DNA of 64,000 bases. Origin: Corallococcus caeni (lineage in GTDB: Bacteria > Myxococcota > Myxococcia > Myxococcales > Myxococcaceae). This document shows, piece after piece, positions 37,969 to 46,477 of the stretch (position 1 is the stretch's first letter; every line of letters begins with the position of its first letter). The notes beneath the pieces are model-generated. The model had not been told where the DNA came from. It was given only the letters and a program-made list of their open reading frames with translations, and searched no databases. The position numbers were made by a program, and so were the translations under genes. The stretch covers positions 1 through 64,000 of the forward strand of contig NZ_BTTW01000003.1 in assembly GCF_036245865.1 (NCBI RefSeq). The letters run 5' to 3'.

Positions 37969-40271
37969 TGAAGCGCCTCACGCTTCGCGGGGCAATGCGC
38001 GCCGTGGCGGTCGTCGCGGCGCTCGGGGTGGTGGGCTGCGCGGCCTTCGTCGCGTGGCCCCTGCCGGGGACGTTGTTGTCCCGCGAGGCGCTGTCCTCGC
38101 TGGTGCTCACCGACCGCACGGGCCACGCCCTGCGCGAGGTGCTCTCCCGCGAGGACGGACGCAGTGTGGGCCTTCCGGGGGGACGCATCCCCCCGAGGGT
38201 GCGGCAGGCCTTCATCGCCGCGGAGGATCAACGCTTCACGTGGCATCCGGGCGTGGACGTGGTGGCGGTGGCGCGGGCGGCGCGCGACAACGTGTCGGCC
38301 GGGCGCATCGTGTCCGGCGCGTCCACGATTCCGCAGCAGCTGGCGCGCAGGCTGGTGCCCCGCGAGCGCTCGTGGTGGGGCAAGGCCGGCGAGGCGCTGT
38401 GGGCGCTGCGGCTGACGGCGCACCTGCCCAAGGAGCAGGTGCTGCTGGAGTACCTGGACCGCGTGCCGCTGGGGAACTCCACGTTCGGCGTGGAGGCGGC
38501 GGCGCAGCGGTACTTCGGGCGGCCGGCGGAGCGGCTGTCGGCGGGGCAGGCGGCGCTGCTCGCGGGGATGGCGCGCTCACCCGCGCGGAGGGATCCCTAC
38601 CGGCGGCCGGAGATGGCGATGGCCGGGATGCGCGACGTGCTCTCGCGCATGGTGGAGGAGGGCTTCCTGACGAAGGAGGAGGCGAAGGCGGCGGAGGAGA
38701 CGCCGCTGGACCTGGTGCCTCCGGAGCGCGTGTTCGAGGTGCCGCACCTGACGACGGCGCTGCTCCAGCGGCTGCCGGAGCTGGGGTTGGACCGTGCGTC
38801 GCGCATCGAGACGACCATCGACCCTGCGCTCCAGGCGGCGGTGGAGAAGGCCATCACGGAGGAGCTGCGCGGGCTGGCGCACCGGCGCGTGGGCGAGGCG
38901 GCGGCCATCGTCCTGGACAACGCGACGGGCGAGGTGCTCGCGTACGTGGGGTCCTCGGACTTCCTGGACGAGGAGAAGGGCGGACAGAACGACGGCGTGC
39001 GCTCGCTGCGGCAGCCGGGGTCGGCGCTCAAGCCGTTCGCGTACGGGCTGGCGCTGAGCAAGGGCTTCACGCCGTCGAGCGTGCTCGCGGACGTGGAGGT
39101 GCACCTGGCGACGCCGGGCGGCGCGTACGTGCCGAAGAACTACGACCGGCGCGTGCACGGCCCGGTGCGGCTGCGGGCGGCGCTGGCGTCCAGCTACAAC
39201 ATCCCCGCCGTGCGCGTGGCGGACGCGCTGGGGCCGGAGCAGGTGCTGCGCGTGCTGCGCGAGGCGGGCTTCCAGAGCCTCACGGAGAGCGCGTCGCACT
39301 ACGGCGTGGGCATCGTGCTGGGCAACGGCGACGTGACGCTGCGCGAGCTGGCGCGGGCGTACCGGGGGCTGGCGCGGGGCGGGGTGGTGGGGCCGTTGAG
39401 GGAGGTGCGCGCGGCGTTCGGGCCGGACGGCAAGGCGCTGCGGATTCCGCAGGAGCTGGAGGAGCACCGCTTCCTGGCGGCGCGGCCGGTGGAGCTGCTC
39501 ACGGACGTGCTGGCGGACGAGGCCGCGCGGGCGCCGGCCTTCGGCCTGGACAATGCGTTGCGGCTGCCGTTCCGCGTGGCGGCGAAGACGGGGACGAGCC
39601 GGGCGCACGTGGACAACTGGGCGGCGGGCTTCACGCGCGAGCGCACGGTGGCCGTGTGGGTGGGCAACTTCGACGGCACGCCGATGCGCGGTGTGTCCGG
39701 CATCACGGGCGCGGGCCCGGTGTTCGCGCGGGTGATGTCGCTGGCGATGAGGGGCCTCCGCGCGGCTCCGCTGGTGGACCGGAGTCACTTCGAGTCCGCT
39801 GAGATCTGCCCGCTGTCCGGCGAGCGCGCGAGCCCGAACTGTCCCGGAGCGATGAAGGAGGTCTACCTGCCGGGCACGGCGCCGCGCCACGAGTGCAAGA
39901 TGCACCGGAGCGACGGCGCGCTGGACGTGGGCCCGGCGTACCTCGCGTGGGCGCAGGCGGAGGGGCTGACCTCCACGTCGGTGAGCGCGGAGGGCGGGCC
40001 GGGGATGGAGCCCGGCTTCATCCTGCCGGCGAACGGGGATGAGTTCCTGGTGGAGCCGGAGCTGCCTGAGAGCGCGCAGGCGGTGCCGGTGCGCGTGATG
40101 GCGCCGCGGGGAGCGAAGCTGCTGGAGCTGCGCACGGACGACGGCCGCCGCATCGAACTGCGCCCGCCCTTCGTGACGCGGCTACCAGCGGTGGAAGGGG
40201 AGCGCCGATTGGAGCTGTGGGCGCCCGGTGGCTCCGAGCCGCTGGCGGTGACGCGGTACCGAGTCCGATGA
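37968..40271 (+). CDS. pbpC: Penicillin-binding protein 1C
   Basis: 767 aa; ATG 37968 shares its A with the stop of the alpha-2-macroglobulin gene (GTG 37965 also possible). Bifunctional peptidoglycan synthase. Membrane anchor about residues 10-30. Transglycosylase (GT51): AFIAAEDQRFTWHPGVD (Glu86), GASTIPQQLARRL, EYLDRVPLGNSTFGVEAAAQRYFG. Transpeptidase: Ser352 in GSALKPF, SSYN, and KTGTS (Lys540). The C-terminal PBP1C-type domain is present (ICPLSGERASPNC, FILPANGDEFLV, RLELWAPGGSEPLAVTRYRV). PBP1C with alpha-2-macroglobulin is thought to repair walls and trap proteases after attack. Ends in an ATGA overlap with the SpoIID-like gene. Confidence 0.97.
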   Translation: MKRLTLRGAMRAVAVVAALGVVGCAAFVAWPLPGTLLSREALSSLVLTDRTGHALREVLSREDGRSVGLPGGRIPPRVRQAFIAAEDQRFTWHPGVDVVAVARAARDNVSAGRIVSGASTIPQQLARRLVPRERSWWGKAGEALWALRLTAHLPKEQVLLEYLDRVPLGNSTFGVEAAAQRYFGRPAERLSAGQAALLAGMARSPARRDPYRRPEMAMAGMRDVLSRMVEEGFLTKEEAKAAEETPLDLVPPERVFEVPHLTTALLQRLPELGLDRASRIETTIDPALQAAVEKAITEELRGLAHRRVGEAAAIVLDNATGEVLAYVGSSDFLDEEKGGQNDGVRSLRQPGSALKPFAYGLALSKGFTPSSVLADVEVHLATPGGAYVPKNYDRRVHGPVRLRAALASSYNIPAVRVADALGPEQVLRVLREAGFQSLTESASHYGVGIVLGNGDVTLRELARAYRGLARGGVVGPLREVRAAFGPDGKALRIPQELEEHRFLAARPVELLTDVLADEAARAPAFGLDNALRLPFRVAAKTGTSRAHVDNWAAGFTRERTVAVWVGNFDGTPMRGVSGITGAGPVFARVMSLAMRGLRAAPLVDRSHFESAEICPLSGERASPNCPGAMKEVYLPGTAPRHECKMHRSDGALDVGPAYLAWAQAEGLTSTSVSAEGGPGMEPGFILPANGDEFLVEPELPESAQAVPVRVMAPRGAKLLELRTDDGRRIELRPPFVTRLPAVEGERRLELWAPGGSEPLAVTRYRVR

Positions 40272-41398
40272 ACGCGGCGGGCGTCGCCGTGCTCATCGCC
40301 GCGCTGGTGGCGGGCACGGCTGCCGATGCCAGGAGCACGTCCTCCAGCCCTGGAGCCATCGCGCGTGAGGCGAAGCCGAAGCCCGCCGCCGATACGCAGG
40401 TCGACGTGCGGATCCTCTCCAAGCACCGCCCTGCGCGGTTGAGGCTGGATGGCCCGCGCTCGCTGGAGGTCGTGGCGACGGGGGACACGCTCATCGTGGA
40501 GGGCCGTCCGCAACCGAACGTGCTCCGGCTGGACGCGGGCCGCTGGCATGTCCGGGGCCGGGGCGTGGATCGACGCTACGAGGCCGCGCTGTCGCTGGAG
40601 GCCCGGGACGGGGAGTTGATCGTCGTCGCCACCTTCGCGCTGGAGGCCTACGTCGCCGCCGTCACCGCCAGCGAGACCGAGGTCGACACCCCCTTCGAAG
40701 CGCTCCGGGCCCAGGCCATCACCGCCCGCAGCTATGTGCTCGCCTCCGGCAAGCGGCACGACGAGGCCCGGGCCTGCGACCTCACCCACTGCCAGGTCCT
40801 TCGCGGCGAGGGCTTCGCTCGCCACCTGCGCCGCGCCCGCGATGCCGCCCGCTCCACCGAAGGCATCGTGCTGCGCCTGTCCGATGGCGCCATTGCCCTC
40901 GCTCCCTTCCACGCAAGCTGCGGCGGACATACGGCCGAGCCCGTGGCCGTGTTCGGGGCTCCGGACCGCACTGGCGCCGCCGCCGTGCCAGACCGCTGCC
41001 CCGCGTCTCCGTGGCGCGCGGTCGTGCCTCGCGCGCGGGTGTCGGCCGCCGCGTCGGATGCGCTCGGTGGCCCCGCGCAGGCGGAGGATCTGCTGCTGGA
41101 CCGGGACTCCAGCGGGGCGGTGGTGCGCATCGTGGACCGCGCTTCGGGACGCGATGCGCGGGGCGATGCCTTCTTCCGCGCGCTCGGGGCCCGCGCCGGG
41201 TGGGATCGGATCCGCAGCGCGAGGTTCTCCATGACGCTCGGGGGTGACCAGGCACTCCTCGAAGGGCAGGGCCATGGTCACGGTGTCGGGCTCTGCCAGG
41301 CCGGCGCGGCCCTGCTCGCACGGCAGGGGTGGACCGCAGAGCAGTTGCTCGCGCACTACTTCCCGCGCGCCCTCCCCGGGAAGCTCGCGGGCAAGTGA
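40268..41398 (+). CDS. SpoIID/LytB domain protein
   Basis: 376 aa, ATGA overlap with pbpC. Short hydrophobic N-terminus (VAVLIAALVAGTAAD), probably a signal peptide. SpoIID family signatures in order: ALEAYVAAVTASETEVDTPFEALRAQAITARSYVLA (Glu of ASE is the catalytic acid by family), PFHASCGGHTAEP, and QGHGHGVGLCQAGAALLARQGWTAEQLLAHYFP. SpoIID enzymes cleave glycan strands from which stem peptides have been removed. Third gene of an operon with alpha-2-macroglobulin and PBP1C, adding a lytic function to wall repair. The ATG, not upstream frame 40217, is used. Confidence 0.93.
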   Translation: MNAAGVAVLIAALVAGTAADARSTSSSPGAIAREAKPKPAADTQVDVRILSKHRPARLRLDGPRSLEVVATGDTLIVEGRPQPNVLRLDAGRWHVRGRGVDRRYEAALSLEARDGELIVVATFALEAYVAAVTASETEVDTPFEALRAQAITARSYVLASGKRHDEARACDLTHCQVLRGEGFARHLRRARDAARSTEGIVLRLSDGAIALAPFHASCGGHTAEPVAVFGAPDRTGAAAVPDRCPASPWRAVVPRARVSAAASDALGGPAQAEDLLLDRDSSGAVVRIVDRASGRDARGDAFFRALGARAGWDRIRSARFSMTLGGDQALLEGQGHGHGVGLCQAGAALLARQGWTAEQLLAHYFPRALPGKLAGK

Positions 41399-41609
41399 AC
41401 GCGGGGGCTGGAATGCCCTCCCGTTTTCGCAGTCGTCCGCGAAGGTGACGGCCCTCCAGGGGCTCACCCCCGGGCTCACCGCGAGGGCTTACCAGCACCC
41501 GCTGTGCTCCGTATCGATTGCACCAGAGCCCTCAGCCCCGCGCGGTCCGGTGGGGAGGTGGCCTCGCGCACCGGCCGTCCCGGTGCGGGACCCAACCGGG
41601 AGGCAATAC

Positions 41610-43166
41610 ATGGCGTTCAATCTGATCGAAGCCGTCGGCTCACAGTTCATGCAGAAGGGATTGCTCCAGAAGATCAGCGGCTCGCTGGGGGAGGACCCGC
41701 AGGCGACCACCAAGACGCTGCCGGGCGCCATCGCCGCCGTGGCCGCGGGCGTCGCGGATCAGGGCGGCAACGAGGCCGGCGCGCACCGCCTGCTGTCGAA
41801 GCTCAACGAGGGCGGCTTCACCGGACCCGACGCGCCCGCGCACGCTGGCGACGTCGGAGAGGGGCTGCTCGACGAGGAGGAGCGCGGGAAGGGGATGCTG
41901 AGCGGCATCTTCGGCAACAAGCTGGGCGCCGTCACCGAGGGGCTCACGCGCTTCGGAGGGATGCGCAACGCCGGCTCGGCGACGCGGCTGTTGTCGCTGG
42001 CCGCGCCCATGCTGATGGGCGTCCTGGGCAAGCAGGTGCGTGATCAGCGCATGGGGTCATCCGGGCTGATGCAGCTGCTCAACGGCCAGCGCAACAACAT
42101 CGCCGCCGCGCTGCCAGCGGGGCTGGGTGGCATCCTGGGCTTCGGGGGTACGCGCCACGCGGTCGCGGAGGTCATCGAACCCCACCGCGAGGTGTCGCAG
42201 GTCCGGGAGACGGGCCCCGTGCGGGAGGCCCACACCGTGCGAGAGACGCCGCCCCGGCAGACCTACAACCGTCCACCGGAGCGCAAGAAGAGCATCGCCG
42301 GCTGGGCCATTCCGCTGGCCCTGCTCGCGCTGGTCGTGCTCGCGTGGGGGGCCCTGCGCGGACGCAAGAACGAGCGCGCCCGGGCTCCGCAGGTGACGCG
42401 CACCACCTCGCAACCCGAGCAGAACCGCGTCGCGCAGCCCGTGACGCCCGCGCCCGCCGTGCAGCCGACGACGCCCGCGATGGGCGGCTCCGGGTCGACG
42501 GGTTCGGTGGGGCATGACGGCACCGGAGGCTCCGGAACGCAGCCGAGCGGGAGCGCCAACGTGGCGCAGGACGCGGGCACCGGCGGGTCCGGCATGGAGC
42601 AGGACGCGGGCACCGGCGGGTCCGGCATGGAGCAGGACGCGGGCACCGGCGGGTCCGGCATGGAAAAGGACGCGGGCACCGGCGGGTCCGGCATGGAAAA
42701 GGACGCGGGCACCGGCGGGTCCGGCGCGATGGAGGGAGAGGGCACCGGCGGCTCCGGCCAGGAGAAGCAGCGCGTGAGCGACCCCAACAGCCTGCGTGAG
42801 GCCATCAACGGCCCGAGCGCGGAGCAGGGCATCGTGCTGGAGGGCGTGGAGTTCCGCACGGGCTCGTCGCAGATCACCTCCAAGAGCAAGCGCATGGTGG
42901 ACGAGCTGGGCAACGTGCTGAAGGAGAACTCCGACACGCGCGTGCGCATCAAGGGCTTCACGGACTCCACCGGCAACGCGGACGCCAACCGCAAGCTGTC
43001 GGAGACCCGCGCGGAGAGCGTCCGCAACGAGCTGGTTCGCGACGGCATCCCGAAGGACCGCATCGAGGTCAGCGGCGAGGGTGACGCGGATCCCATCGCC
43101 TCCAATGACACCCCTCAGGGCCGCGTGCAGAACCGCCGCATCGAGGTGCAGGTGCTCGGTCAGTGA
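41610..43166 (+). CDS. OmpA-family protein with DUF937-like head and Gly/Ser repeats
   Basis: 518 aa, GGGAGG before ATG. N-terminal about 185 residues are DUF937-like (helical GLLQKISGSLGEDPQATTKTLPGAIAAVAAGVA, LLSLAAPMLMGVLGKQVRD, SGLMQLLNGQRNNIAAALP). Then a charged linker (VREAHTVRETPPRQTYNRPPERKK), a membrane segment (229-250), and a low-complexity region with 11-residue repeats QDAGTGGSGME. The C-terminal OmpA domain (about 395-518) has GIVLEGVEFRTGSSQITSKSKRMVDEL and GFTDSTGNADANRKLSETRAESVRNEL, which bind peptidoglycan. No lipobox, so inner membrane with periplasmic OmpA. The head would lie in the cytoplasm. 212 bp downstream of the SpoIID gene. Confidence 0.92.
   Translation: MAFNLIEAVGSQFMQKGLLQKISGSLGEDPQATTKTLPGAIAAVAAGVADQGGNEAGAHRLLSKLNEGGFTGPDAPAHAGDVGEGLLDEEERGKGMLSGIFGNKLGAVTEGLTRFGGMRNAGSATRLLSLAAPMLMGVLGKQVRDQRMGSSGLMQLLNGQRNNIAAALPAGLGGILGFGGTRHAVAEVIEPHREVSQVRETGPVREAHTVRETPPRQTYNRPPERKKSIAGWAIPLALLALVVLAWGALRGRKNERARAPQVTRTTSQPEQNRVAQPVTPAPAVQPTTPAMGGSGSTGSVGHDGTGGSGTQPSGSANVAQDAGTGGSGMEQDAGTGGSGMEQDAGTGGSGMEKDAGTGGSGMEKDAGTGGSGAMEGEGTGGSGQEKQRVSDPNSLREAINGPSAEQGIVLEGVEFRTGSSQITSKSKRMVDELGNVLKENSDTRVRIKGFTDSTGNADANRKLSETRAESVRNELVRDGIPKDRIEVSGEGDADPIASNDTPQGRVQNRRIEVQVLGQ
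42567..42731 (+). repeat. 33-bp tandem repeat in OmpA-family gene
   Basis: Five 33-bp units encoding (Q/K)DAGTGGSGME, the first three nearly identical in DNA, then a degenerate unit (EGEGTGGSG). The repeat sits between the membrane segment and the OmpA domain and would act as a flexible spacer across the periplasm. Copy number may differ among strains. Confidence 0.9.
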
Positions 43167-43187
43167 TCCCCCGGGCACGCGGTCCCG

Positions 43188-43223
43188 GCGGCGTCCGGTC
43201 CTCACACAGGGACCGGGCGCCGC
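43188..43223. terminator. Strong bidirectional terminator hairpin
   Basis: GCGGCGTCCGGTCC (43188-43201) pairs over 14 bp (one G-U) with GGACCGGGCGCCGC (43210-43223) around loop TCACACAG. It lies exactly between the convergent stops of the OmpA-family gene (43166) and the DUF72 gene (43227). No T-run follows on either side. Confidence 0.65.
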
Positions 43224-43226
43224 TGT

Positions 43227-44003
43227 CTACGTCACGGCGGCCGGCTCCGGCCGGTGCAGCGGTTCCCCCAGCAGCTCCGCCAGGTCGAACGCGTCCAGCA
43301 GCGCATGGCCCTGGAGGTCGTTGTTGAAGAAGACCCAGGCGGTCCGCCCCGCGTCGCGCCAGGCCGTCAAGTCGTCCGCCACCCGCCGCAGCGCGCGCCG
43401 TCCATAGCGGCCCTCGTAGCGCGAGTGCGCGCCGTGGAAGCGCAGGTAGCGGAAGCCGCCGGTGGGGTGGGGCACCGGCACGTCCACCAGGTCGTGCTCG
43501 CACACCGCCGCGCCGTACGCCTCCAGCACCGCGAGCACCTCCGGGTGGTACCAGGCCGCGTGCCGGAACTCGAAGACGTGCCGCACGCCGCCCGGCAGGT
43601 GGGCGAGGAAGCGCTCCAGCCGCTCCGGATCCGGCTTCGTCATCTGGGGCGGCAGCTGCCAGAGGATGGGCCCCAGCCGGCTGCCCAGCCGCAAGACGCG
43701 CGAGAAGAAGTGCTCCACGCCCTCGCCCACCTCCGTGAGCCGCTTCAGGTGCGTGAGGAAGCGGCTGCCCTTGCAGGCGAAGCGGAAGCCCGGGGGCACC
43801 TGCTCGCGCCAGCCGTCCACGGCGGCCTCCGTGGGCAGGCGGTAGAACGTGGCGTTGAGCTCCACGGTGGAGAACACGCGCGCGTAGTAGGGGAGCCAGC
43901 GGCGGGCCGGCAGCCCGGCCGGATAGAAGAGCCCCTTCCAGTGCTTGTAGACGTACCCGCTGGTCCCCAGGTGGATGGCCGCCATGGGCTGGAGGATGGG
44001 CAT
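43227..44003 (-). CDS. DUF72 domain protein (YecE family)
   Basis: 258 aa from ATG 44003, with AAGGGCGG upstream; ATG 43985 is an alternative. TIM-barrel DUF72 family: IHLGTSGYVYKHWKGLFYPAGLP, RVFSTVELNATFYRLPTE, FRFACKGSRFLTHLKRL, LGPILWQLPPQM, HVFEFRHAAWY, YLRFHGAHSRYEGRYG, AWVFFNNDLQGHALLDA. The family is very widespread but its reaction is unsettled. Divergent from lipA with 140 bp between. Confidence 0.93.
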   Translation of the reverse strand: MPILQPMAAIHLGTSGYVYKHWKGLFYPAGLPARRWLPYYARVFSTVELNATFYRLPTEAAVDGWREQVPPGFRFACKGSRFLTHLKRLTEVGEGVEHFFSRVLRLGSRLGPILWQLPPQMTKPDPERLERFLAHLPGGVRHVFEFRHAAWYHPEVLAVLEAYGAAVCEHDLVDVPVPHPTGGFRYLRFHGAHSRYEGRYGRRALRRVADDLTAWRDAGRTAWVFFNNDLQGHALLDAFDLAELLGEPLHRPEPAAVT

Positions 44004-44143
44004 GTCCGCCCTTCGTGGCCGCGCCCTGTCCACCGCGTTACACCTCCCGGAAGTTCTCCTCGTGGCTGGCCCGCGCTAACGCGAGGCGTTAGGGCTTCAC
44101 GCTTGACCCTGCTTTCACCCACCCTCTAGAAGGCCCGCGACCC

Positions 44144-45073
44144 ATGGCGACTCCCGACCGGTTCCCCCTCCCACAGGTCTCTGAAAGCACCCGTAAACCC
44201 GAGTGGTTGAAGGTGCGCCTGCCGCATGGCGAGGGCTATGAGCGGGTGAAAGCCATCGTGAAGCGCGTGGGGCTGGCCACGGTGTGCGAGGAGGCCCGCT
44301 GCCCCAACATCGCCGAGTGCTGGGGCGGAGGCACCGCCACGGTGATGCTGATGGGCGAGGTGTGCACGCGCGCCTGCCGCTTCTGCCACGTGAAGGTCGG
44401 GGCGCCCCCGCCGCTGGACCCGATGGAGCCCATCCATCTGGCGCAGGCGGTGAAGGAGATGAACCTCGAGTACATCGTCGTCACGTCGGTGAACCGCGAC
44501 GACCGTCCGGACGGGGGCGCCAGCCACTTCGCGTCCGCCATCCGGGAGCTGCGCAAGGAGAGCCCGCGCACGCTCGTGGAGGTCCTCATCCCGGACTTCA
44601 AGGGCAAGGAGGAGGACCTGGCCACGGTGGCGGAGGCGAAGCCGCACGTGGTGGCGCACAACGTGGAGACGGTGGAGCGGCTGACGCCCACGGTGCGCGA
44701 CCGCCGCGCCACCTACCGCCAGTCCCTGCGCGTGCTGGAGTACCTCAAGAACCGCCCGGAGAAGGTCTACACCAAGACGTCCGTCATGGTGGGCCTGGGT
44801 GAGACGGACGCGGAGCTGGAGCGCACGTTCAAGGACCTGCGCGACGTGGGCGTGGACGTGCTCACGCTGGGCCAGTACCTGCAGCCGTCGCAGTACCACC
44901 TGCGCGTGGAGCGCTTCGTGACGCCCGCGCAGTTCGAGGCCTACAAGACGCTGGCGGAGTCCTACGGATTCCTCTACGTGGCGTCGGGGCCGCTGGTGCG
45001 CTCCAGCTACCGCGCCGCCGAATTCTTCATGAAGGGCCTGATGGAGCGCGAGCGCGTCGAGCGACTCGGCTGA
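44144..45073 (+). CDS. lipA: Lipoyl synthase LipA
   Basis: 309 aa. Radical-SAM enzyme inserting two sulfurs into octanoyl groups on lipoyl domains. Auxiliary cluster: CEEARCPNIAEC; radical-SAM cluster: VCTRACRFCHV; the C-terminal RSSY Arg-Ser-Ser ligand lies in VRSSYRAAEFF. Other blocks: VVTSVNRDDRPDGGASHFA, HNVETVERLTPTVRD, TKTSVMVGLGET, LTLGQYLQPSQYHL. First gene of an operon ending in lipB, with the E2 substrate in between. Complete. Confidence 0.98.
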   Translation: MATPDRFPLPQVSESTRKPEWLKVRLPHGEGYERVKAIVKRVGLATVCEEARCPNIAECWGGGTATVMLMGEVCTRACRFCHVKVGAPPPLDPMEPIHLAQAVKEMNLEYIVVTSVNRDDRPDGGASHFASAIRELRKESPRTLVEVLIPDFKGKEEDLATVAEAKPHVVAHNVETVERLTPTVRDRRATYRQSLRVLEYLKNRPEKVYTKTSVMVGLGETDAELERTFKDLRDVGVDVLTLGQYLQPSQYHLRVERFVTPAQFEAYKTLAESYGFLYVASGPLVRSSYRAAEFFMKGLMERERVERLG

Positions 45074-45115
45074 CCGGACGCACCCCTTCCCCAACCCAGA
45101 GAGACACTCCCGCTC

Positions 45116-46378
45116 ATGGCGACTTTCGAATTCAAGCTCCCCGATCTCGGCGAAGGCGTAGCGGAGGGCGAGCTCGTGAAGTGGCACGTCAAGGAGGGCG
45201 ACCTGGTGAAGGAAGACCAGGTGCTCTGCGAGGTGATGACGGACAAGGCCACCGTCACCGTGCCCACCCCCCACGCCGGCCGCGTCGTGAAGACGCACGG
45301 CCGTGAGGGCGACATGGCGAAGGTGCACCAGCTGCTGGTGACGCTGGAGATGGAGGGGAGCGCGCCCGCGGCGGAGGCCCCGGCCCATGGCGCCCCGGCG
45401 TCCCCCGGCGCTCCGGCGGCGAGCCCCGCTCAGGCGGCCGCGGCGCCGGCTTCGGCGACGAAGGTGCTGGCCACGCCCGTCACGCGCCGCATGGCGCGCG
45501 AGCACGGCCTGGACCTGGCGGAGATCTCCGGCTCGGGGCCGCAGGGCCGCGTGACGAAGGCGGACGTGGTGGCGGCGCTGGAGGGTGGCGGCGCGCCGAA
45601 GAAGAACGAGGTCGCGGCCCCCGCGCCCCAGGCCGCGCGTCCGGCGGCGCCGCCCGTGTCCTCGGGCAAGGGCGACGAGCGCATCGCGCTGCGCGGGCTG
45701 CGCAAGAAGATCGCCGAGAAGATGGTGCGCTCGAAGTTCACGATGCCGCACTTCGCGTTCGTGGAGGAGGTGGACGCCACGGACCTGGTCGCGCTGCGCA
45801 CGCGGCTCAACAGCCAGCTGGCGGCGGCGGGGGACGGCACGAAGCTGACCTACCTGCCGTTCATCGTGAAGGCGACCATCGCGGCGATGAAGAAGTTCCC
45901 GCACCTCAACGCCAACTTCGACGAGTCGACGCAGGAGCTGGTGGTGCGCGGCGAGTACAACATCGGCATCGCGGTGGCCACGCCGGACGGCCTCACGGTG
46001 GCGGTGGTGCGCAACGCGGATCAGCTCACGCTGGGCGAGCTGGCGAAGGAGATCTCCCGCCTGAGCGTCGCGGCGCGCGACCGCAAGCTGAAGATGGAGG
46101 AGCTGACGGGCGGCACCTTCACCATCACCTCGCTGGGGCAGAGCGGCGGCCTGTTCGCCACGCCCATCCTGAACCACCCCGAGGTGGGCATCCTGGGCGT
46201 TCACAAGCTGAAGAAGCGCCCGGCGGTGAAGAACGACCAGGTGGTCGTCCGGGACATGATGAACCTGTCGCTGTCCTGCGACCACCGCGTCATCGACGGC
46301 GACGTGGCGGCGAGCTTCGTGTACGAGATCATCAAGTACCTGGAAGCGCCGGACCTGCTGTTCCTCGCGATGGCGTGA
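45116..46378 (+). CDS. 2-oxo acid dehydrogenase E2 (dihydrolipoyl acyltransferase)
   Basis: 420 aa. Lipoyl domain 1-80 with the modified Lys44 in CEVMTDKATVTVP; an Ala/Pro-rich swivel; E1/E3-binding domain about 114-153 (TPVTRRMAREHGLDLAEISGSGPQGRVTKADV); catalytic core with GLRKKIAEKMVRSKF and LSCDHRVIDGDVAASF (His390, Asp394). The single lipoyl domain and TDKA motif favour a branched-chain 2-oxo-acid complex over pyruvate, which is not certain. The E1 genes are not in the window. It lies 42 bp after lipA, so the substrate is made together with the enzymes that lipoylate it. E3 is at 26.6 kb. Confidence 0.95.
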   Translation: MATFEFKLPDLGEGVAEGELVKWHVKEGDLVKEDQVLCEVMTDKATVTVPTPHAGRVVKTHGREGDMAKVHQLLVTLEMEGSAPAAEAPAHGAPASPGAPAASPAQAAAAPASATKVLATPVTRRMAREHGLDLAEISGSGPQGRVTKADVVAALEGGGAPKKNEVAAPAPQAARPAAPPVSSGKGDERIALRGLRKKIAEKMVRSKFTMPHFAFVEEVDATDLVALRTRLNSQLAAAGDGTKLTYLPFIVKATIAAMKKFPHLNANFDESTQELVVRGEYNIGIAVATPDGLTVAVVRNADQLTLGELAKEISRLSVAARDRKLKMEELTGGTFTITSLGQSGGLFATPILNHPEVGILGVHKLKKRPAVKNDQVVVRDMMNLSLSCDHRVIDGDVAASFVYEIIKYLEAPDLLFLAMA

Positions 46379-46477
46379 GGACACGCGTCGCGGGGCTCGC
46401 CCGACCGCTCCAGCTCCGGGGGGCGGCCGGGACGCGGGGGACTTCCGGAACAGCAACGCTGAAGGCGGGCATCCGCG

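Noticed and set aside
42567..42731. Short regular repeats resembling a CRISPR array
   Set aside because: Units are directly abutting 33-bp in-frame codon repeats with no spacers, inside an OmpA-family gene.
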